Shown: piece after piece, positions 39,801 through 48,800 of the stretch
Layout: every line of letters starts with the position of its first letter
How positions within the stretch are numbered: the stretch's first letter is position 1
Origin: Pterois miles
Lineage: Eukaryota; Chordata; Actinopteri; Perciformes; Scorpaenidae
NCBI GenBank assembly: GCA_947000775.1
Contig: CAMQGK010000552.1
Span: 1,286,501 to 1,350,500, forward strand
Direction: 5' to 3'
Length of the DNA stretch: 64,000 nucleotides
Notes under the pieces: model-generated
The model's input: only the letters and a program-made list of their open reading frames with translations
What the model was told of the DNA's origin: nothing
Databases searched by the model: none
Translations under genes and position numbers: made by a program

Positions 39801-42800
39801 AGCAACAAAATTAGTCAAAACAGGAATTCAGATCTGGTTTATAATGTAAATAGCATAAAAACATGAATGAATAGATCGACTCCATTTTCACCACTTCACT
39901 ATCCACCTGTTTGAGTCAGCAACAGCCCGATATCAGTTGAAGGCTCGATAGCAGATAAAACCAAACATATCTGCATGTTTAAATACCACTACTGTCTTTT
40001 TTTTTCCTTTGTGATGTGGTCAGAAAAAAAAAAAATCAAATAAATGAAATTGCCAATTAATATACGACTAACCCTTTTGACGTTTCTTTAACAACTTCAT
40101 TCATCTTAACTATTGGTAGTAAATCAAAAGCAACTGGACTTGAAGCCTCTTGGACGAGAAGCTGAACATCTTTGAGACTTCTGTTGCCTTTGGCGTGTAC
40201 CGCTGATTCGGATTAAACGGTTGCTTTTTGCTGTTTCCTGATTTGAGCTCAGTCAGACAGGATATTGGCTTCAGCCAGTCCACATTAATGAGACTTAGAT
40301 GTTGTTGACAGGAGTTTGACCCGGAAGAGTTTTATCACTTACTTGAGGCGGCAGAGGGTCACGCCAAAGTCGGACAGGGAATCAAGACGGACATCCCGCG
40401 CTACATCATCAGCCAGCTGGGTCTCACACGGGACCCTTTAGAAGGTAAAGGGAAAACTCACACTCTGCTCACCTTATGTAGCCTGAAATTCAGGTTCAGT
40501 TGGTTCAAGACCTTTTAAAAGTTTTCGTGGTGCATGAACAGACTTTAAGAACCAGTTTCTGTGCAGTTAAACTTGATTTACAACACATGACAACAATCAG
40601 ATGGTCTAACAGAACAATTCACAATGTGTGGCAGTGATTGCAGTAATGATAAACACAGTCCTTCTCTCTGTTATTTCTAGACATGGCACAGCTTGAACAG
40701 TATGATACCAGTCCTGCAGTGTCAGTGGAGCCAGATGCTAATGTGGAGGTAAACTTTCACTTTTATTATTCCTGACTACCTGTAACAGTATTTAATATTG
40801 GAAGAGGATGTGGTTTGATATTAAAAATTAAGAGAATAGATGCACTCTAAACACATATTTTCTTCTAACCCTGGTCTTAAATGTTTTTTTTAACCAGTGC
40901 TGTGCTAAATGTGTCTTGGGACATTTGATTTTTTTGTGGTTTCCAGTGACCCATTTTTGTGTGAAAGGATGCCATAAATATTTGTGTTCTTTTCATTTGG
41001 TGGGCTACAGGAAGATAAGCCGTATTTAAGGTTAAGTAAATCTCAAAATTGCTACGTAATCCGTCGCTGCAAATTAAGCAGGTTTTAGTTATATTTCCCC
41101 AAATCTCAAATTCATATAAATGGACAAGATGTGCAAGCACAATGGTAGTTCATGTAGCAAACTGCAGAATCCTAATTATACTAATACCAGTACTGTGCTG
41201 CGTTTTACCATGCTGATAACCTCTAGCATCACGTGTCTGCTTCCTCTCTATAGAATAAGGCCCAACAGACGCTGACACCGACTCGAAGGAAACCTTTTGA
41301 GGGTGACTTTGAAACAATCAAACTCATCAGTAATGGAGCTTACGGGTAAGAAGGAAGGGCTGTTGTTCCAGCTTACTTTGCTTTTTCTTGGCATTATTTT
41401 AGTGAGTTGCACACGCACAGATTTGTTTCTCTCTTTTAAACCAAGAGCTAAAAATCTTGAAAACAGCTCAAGGGATTCCTTGAGTCTTCTGCGTGCAAGA
41501 AGTTCAGGGAAACCTTTTCAGCAAATCAGAGCAGCTTCATACATTCATTCATTATATATAATTATCTTGTCAGAAACCAATTTCCTCTTTTTTATCAGCT
41601 ATCCAAAATATCGTCAAGGTGGTTTTCAGCTAATTACGCCAGCAGCGTATTGCCTTATTCTTTGACTGTGGTTAAATAACGATGAGGCGTTTCATGACTC
41701 CTTCAGACTGTCAGAACAGAGAGCAGCAGTTACCCCAGGTGAGAGGCAAAAATATCAGAGTACCAAAATTTCACTCAAATTTTACTCTCTTAAATGGTGG
41801 CTGTGGTTTGATCGTGACAAAGGCAACATTATGCAGAGATGTCCTTTCTATACAGTCATGGGTTGAACTAGAATTAGGTGAAGGAGAAAGTGGCCCAAAT
41901 GTCATCCCTGCGTTTTCCTGTGTTTTCAATGATAATATACCTTCTTGAAGCCTTTTTCCTGATAAGTGTGAAGATTATAGGTCTGATGTGGCTCGTGTGG
42001 CTTTTGACAGGGCCGTGCATCTGGTCCGTCATAAGGAGACCCGCCAACGGTTTGCCATGAAAAAGATAAATCGGCAGAACCTGGTCTTGAGGAACCAGAT
42101 CCAGCAAGCTTTCGTGGAGCGAGACATCCTGACTTTTGCCGAGAACCCCTTCGTTGTGTCCATGTTCTGCTCTTTTGAGACACGACGTCACCTCTGCATG
42201 GTCATGGAGTACGTGGAAGGTAAAGCAGAGAAAGGCTGATGTTTGAGTCTTTATAATCTAGAGCATTACTAAGTGGAAATGTAGATCTAGAAATAAGGAA
42301 CAGTTAGTCCTGGCAACAGAAATGAAAACCCAGTGCCCATGGTTTTCTATTTTTGGGTTTGATTAAGGTGGAGATTGTGCCAACCTGCTCAAGAACATGG
42401 GCCCGCTGCCTGTAGAAATGACAAGGCTGTACTTTGCTGAAACAGTCCTGGCCCTGGAGTACCTTCACAACTATGGCATTGTGCATCGGGATCTCAAACC
42501 TGACAAGTGAGAGCTCAACCCAACTTCACTCCTGTTTGAAGGTTTTTGCATGGAGCAGCACTTTCTTTACTAATACTGGCTTCTCTTTTGAAAATATACT
42601 GAGTATGACCAGGTACTCTGGCTTTAAACATCATTAAAGTACTAAACTTACATGATCTGGTCTGTGATGAGGCACCTGAAGAGTCCAGATTTCTTTTTTC
42701 TCCAGTCCTCCTTTTACATTTCCATCTGGGTTCTTGCATTTGCTTGCAGAATTTGGCTAAAGTATTGACTATTCAAAAGTAAAATACACTTTGGGGGAAA

Positions 42801-45800
42801 ACTGCTGTTGATCGTGGATTATTTTATCTTTTTCCACCCAACAGTTTGTTGATTACATCCATGGGCCACATCAAGCTGACTGACTTCGGCCTGTCTAAAA
42901 TTGGCCTGATGAACATGACCACCAACCTGTACGAGGGTCACATGGAGAAAGACACGAGAGAGTTTGTAGATAAACAGGTGAGACAGGTTCGAATGTAAGA
43001 CTCAAAGCAACTGTTTGCATGTGGGATGCAACCAGCGATTATATTCATTGTCAAACTGTTGAGCTCCAATTTTCTCGATTGATTGATTAGTTGTTTACCC
43101 TATAAAATGTTAGAAAATAGTGAAAACTGTTGGCCAGTATTTCCAAACCCCAAGATGACGTCCTCAAATGTCTTGTTTTGTCCACAACTCAAAGATATTG
43201 AATTTATTGTCATAGAGGAGTGAAGAAAGCAGAAAACTTTAACTAAGAAGCTGGAATCAGAGAACCTTGACTTTTTTTCCTTAAAAAATCAAAATAGTTG
43301 GTGATTAATTTAATAGTTGACGACTAATTGATTTAATCATTGCAGCTTTGAACACCACTGATTATGGGAGCAGCTTTTTCTGTTGCCCTAAACTCACCTG
43401 AGTTGGTTTGCTTGTGCAGGTGTGTGGCACTCCGGAGTACATTGCCCCGGAGGTGATCCTCAGGCAAGGCTATGGGAAGCCAGTGGACTGGTGGGCGATG
43501 GGAATCATCCTGTATGAATTCCTGGTTGGCTGCGTTCCTTTCTTTGGAGACACACCTGAAGAGCTTTTTGGACAAGTTGTCAGTGGTGAGTGCTGAAGTC
43601 AACCATTAGAATAAAGGGGGAGCCTTCTCTCTCTAATCTTGACAGAAAGTCTTTGTGAGCATAAATTCATAATAAAAAATGTCATGTTCGCCAAATGCCA
43701 AGATATGGAAATATTTTAGTGCCAGTAGAGATTTTATTTGAATTACAAAATTTTTGTTTCAAGCCCTGCAACACCTTCAGAAGCTGTATGTTATGTTGTG
43801 CTTTTATTTGTGGTGATTTATCTAGCTTTCTTTTCTGTTGGTTTGTTATTTTGCAGATGAAATCATTTGGCCAGAAGGAGACGATGCCTTACCAATTGAT
43901 GCCCAGGATCTGATCACCCGCTTGCTCAGACAGAGCCCTTTAGACCGGCTAGGAACTGGTACTGCTCAGTGTACTGCTGATTAACACATGAAAAGCTGCA
44001 GATGATGTTTGATACAGGCTGATACCAAAATCAATTCTCTCAATTGGAGTTTTTTTATTTAGAAGTAAAGACGCACTGTGAGTGAGAGATACAAGCATTA
44101 GTTTTTTTATTTTTTTTTCAAAAATAATTAAATTAGTGTTTGGCCTTGTATTAAAGACATGTTGCCTCTTGATTGTCAGTGAACTTCATCCAGTATTTGA
44201 GTGGCTGTGAAAACCTGTGCTTGTAGGCGGAGCCTCGGAGGTCAAACAGCACCCCTTCTTCCTGGGTTTGGACTGGAATGGACTCTTGAGGCAGAAAGCT
44301 GAATTCATCCCTCAGCTGGAGGCGGAGGATGATACCAGCTACTTCGACAGTAGGTCACATCCTGACTTCAGTGGGTTTTCTCCCACATTTAAAATGCATT
44401 AGACCAGAATACTATATCTATTAGTGTGACAGCAAAGACCAGCATTTATGGAGGCTGTTTTTGTGATGAAAGGAAACTGTACAGACAGGGCTCCCTACAT
44501 TTTCCATTTCTCTGAAAATGTGAGTTTTTTTCTCTTCCTGTTTTCAGCTCGTTCAGAGCGTTACCATCATTTGGCATCTGACGAGGATGAGGAAACCAAT
44601 GATGAAGAGTCTTCCTTGGAAATTAGACAGTTTGCTTCCTGGTCGCATCGTTTCAGCAAGGTAAGGGCCATGTGTTAGAAGTCAGGTTCAAAAAGTGGTC
44701 AGCCCAAAAGAAGCACCAACATCATTTCTATAGATATTTACAATCTGTGCGCAAAACTGCTACTATGAAGAACTTCGATTTCATGTTGATTTTGAGGGTT
44801 CCTGTGGACAAAAGTGGTAGTGTTTCCAAGAACCAGAGTCCCTTTTGAAAAGGTTTCATTTTTCTGCAGAAGGGTCTGACAGGCCTTTGCAGTTCTGGTT
44901 CTGGTTCTCCTGTGCCTCCATTTCCTCCAGCGGGCCCAGCAATAAGTCTGAGCTGAAGGGGTTTCTGATGGACCAGCATGTTTTTGTCTGATTTCACACA
45001 AAATCCAACCCAGTGGCACTGATGACAAGCATTATGAACAACTATATAATAGTCAATCTTCTTGGCTGATGGACTTGTTTACTCGTGTACAATAGAAAAG
45101 CATTGGTATTAAATTGAGACTGTTTCATAAGCAGTTAAAAGTTGCTCACAATCAGTATTCATGTTTAAAAGACCTCATGCTGTAACAGAATTGAGTTAAA
45201 GGTAAATAATTCCTGGCTGTCCCACTGTGTTACGCTCTTGAGAAAACAAAGTCATGTTTATCAAGGAGTAGAGGGTTTCTTGTGCTGCCAGACATTGCAT
45301 TACATCATGTGAGAGCTCTTCAATACTCGGCTCAGCTCTCTGTTTCTCTCCTGTTCAACCTTTCAGGTTTACAGCAGCACAGAACATCTGGCAACGCCAT
45401 CCAACTTGAGCTTCTCCTCTGACCGCAGCCACAGTGAGGAGAAGGAGGACCGCGGGGACCTTGGAGGGCTCAATTCCTCGCTGAGCCCAGCAGAGGGCAG
45501 CGTGGAGCGCAGACATGCCGGACGCATGGCCAGGTAGGCACAGGCGTAAGATGTGTCATACCATATATCATAAGCTGATTTTGTGAGTGTCTTCAGGTCA
45601 TCTTAATGCTTTTTGGTGGTTTCTTTTTTTGTTTAGCACTTTGCTGCTTGCTTACATGTAAAATTGCATCTGAAAAACATAATCTGCCCTACAAGCGTTG
45701 TTGTGCGTCGGTTCAAAAGCAGTGAACAGTCTAGACACAGTGTGGTGTGGAGCTGTGTGGTCGCTTGGACTCTTGTACCAGTGGATTTACCCATTCATCT

Positions 45801-48800
45801 GATCTTTGACTGTTTGCAGCCTTCGGCCTCGGGCCTCCTCCAGCTCCTCCCAGTCTGAGAGGAGCACCAGTCCTCTGGTAATGAGCAGCACCCACAGCCT
45901 TGAGACCATGCCCCGCTTTGCCCTTTCCACTGATGATGAAGGTAAACCTAGTCTGAATGTCACAGCTTGTATCAGTGCTTGTGTTAGAGGCATCAACAGT
46001 GAGCATGTTTACATGTTTACCTTTTTAACCCGTGTTACCTGCAGCTGAGGTGGTTGTGTCCAACCTTCGGAGGATCAGGATTCGCAGCAACAGCACTGGG
46101 GCCAAACACTCATCTCCCAAGGACCCAGCTGGCCCTCGACGTTTCGGTAACCAGCTGGAGACGCCGGACAGACAGAGGCTTCCCTCTGGAGGGAAGGTTC
46201 CCAAGTCAGCCTCCGTCTCAGCCTTGTCTCTCATCATCACTACAGGTACAGAAGGTTATCATCAACACCTCAATGTCCAGCAGAGGACAGAATTTACATG
46301 ACAGTGGTGTGTGGTGCATGTGCTAACGTGGGCGCTCTTGTGTTTGTTTCAGATGACTCGCCCAGCGGCCTCCAGCCCAGTCCCATCTCCCCACGCTCTC
46401 TGTCCTCCAACCCTTCGTCCCGTGACTCCTCACCCAGCCGGGACCTTTCGCTCAGCCCCTGCAGCCTGAGGCCTCCCATCGTCATCCACACCTCAGGGAA
46501 GAAGTACGGCTTCACCCTGCAGGCCATCCGGGTCTACATGGGCGACAGCGACGTCTACACAGTGCATCACATGGTGGCGGTGGGTGTCAGACTTAAAATT
46601 GGTGTCTGCCTGCACAGCTTTAACCAGTGGTGGAATATAACTAAGTACATTTGTCAGTGTGTGTCAGTTAATTAAAATAGTTATTCATACTTAATGGTTA
46701 ATCACGATTAATTGCATATTAATTGCACGTTTTATCTGTTCAAAGTCGATTTGTCAATACTTTAATACTCTTAACATGGGAGAGCAAATATGCTTATGCA
46801 AATGTATAGTATGTGTATATTTGTTTTTGGAAATCAATTAATAACATAAAACAATGATACATATTGCCCAGAAACCCTCATGGGTAGTGCATTTAGCATA
46901 AAAGATATGCTCAAATGATAACATGGCCAACTCAGCAGCTGTCATTGTGTCAATGTACTGACTTAGACCAAACTGCATGTGATTATCATAAAGTGGTCAT
47001 GTCTGTAAACGGGAGACTCGTGGGTACCCACAGAACTTATTTTCATTTACACATCTTGAGGTCAGAGGTCAAGGGAGCCCTTTGAAAATGGCCATCACGT
47101 CAAACTTTAGTGTAAGCTTAGAGCGTTATTTAGCCTTTTTCTCTACAAAATAGTATGGCACCTGTGAGGTTTTCTAGTTTCATATGACATCAGTATCTTC
47201 ACTCTTTAAAACTGAGTCCACTACAGTGTGAAAATTGCAAGTTGCTTTAATGCATTAAAGAAATTAGTGGCACTAAAACGAATTTGCGCTAACACGTTAT
47301 TATCGCATTAACTTTGACAGCCCTAACATTTACTCAACTACTGTACTTTGACCTACTTGTACTGAATATGTCCATTTTATGCTACTTCATACTTCTACTC
47401 TACTACATTAGAGGGAAATATTGTACACTTTACTATGATAACGAGCCCTCAGAATGATGACAGAAAAGAGGGGTATAAAAAGGTGGTTATGCAATGCTCA
47501 AATTGAACTCCTCTTCTCACACTCACTGTGTTGCTGTTTTAACAGAGTGTGGAGGAGGGCAGCCCAGCTCACCAGGCAGGTCTCCGCACTGGAGACCTCA
47601 TCACCCACATGAACGGAGAGTCTGTCCAAGGCCTGGTCCACCCTGAGGTGATAGAACTGCTTCTGAAGGTACAGCATCTCTCTGTCGCAAGTTATTCCTG
47701 TTTTTGATATTCAGTTTTAATTTAAGTTCCATTTTTTTATGTCGGTAACACAAAGGATTCATTCTGTGCTCCCTATGAAATGTGCAGAGTGGCAGCAAGG
47801 TGGCGCTTCAGACCATAGCACTTGAGAACACATCAATCAAAGTGGGTCCAGCTCGAAAGACCAAACACAAAGGGAAGATGGCTCGTCGCAGCAAGAAGAG
47901 CAAGAGGAGAGATAATTACGACAGGTTTGGTTTTCTGTTTTTCCCTGCAGCTCTGCAGTGCTACTCATTGTTTACCTTGTGAGGTTGGGAACTGGTGGAA
48001 GTCAGCAGGAAAACTAACTCTGTCTCCCCCTAGTGTTAGACACTGAAGTGACGTTAAGCAGCAGCTTAGTATTACTGTACATTTACTACATGGTTTGTTC
48101 TATTGTACTGGTGAATTTTTCTCCTCAACACTTTTGTCAGTGAAGCTTTATGGGGTTCTAATACCAAACATGTACATATACACATTAGTCGTATGTATTT
48201 TTTTAATTCATGTTGTTCATGTTGTGATGCTAACAGAGATTCCTAAATACTCTGAAGGGCCAGCAGAATACCCCCCAACTTAACTCACTGAACTACACAT
48301 AATCACATGTCTGACTCTTGCGCTTCTTCCTCCAGGCGACGAAGCATCTTGAAGAAGCTGTCCAAGCAGAGCACAGTGATGCACAGCAGTCGCAGCTTCA
48401 ACTCAGGTCTCACCCACTCAGTTTCCTCCAGCGAGAGTCTCCCAGGCTCCCCGACACACAGCCTCTCCCCCGGCCCTTCCACACCCTGCCGGAGCCCCGC
48501 ACCCGACCATCAGGCCCTTGGTGAGCTCAGTGTGGCCTCAGATTTATTCACAAGGAAATGAAATGGTTCTTGTGGTTCTTGACTTAACATCTTAAAAACT
48601 AGGCAAAAAATTTTGAATCGAAGGCAACTGGACTTAGATTTGTCCCTGAAGACGTTTCGCCCCTTCCAGTTGCCTTCGATTCAAATTTTTTTGCCAGAAT
48701 GAATATGACCTGGATGAATGAGAACCTTCACAATCTTAAAAACTAGGGTTCAGTCGTTAATAGTTAGGCAATATAATCTCATAACATCCACAGATGGTGC

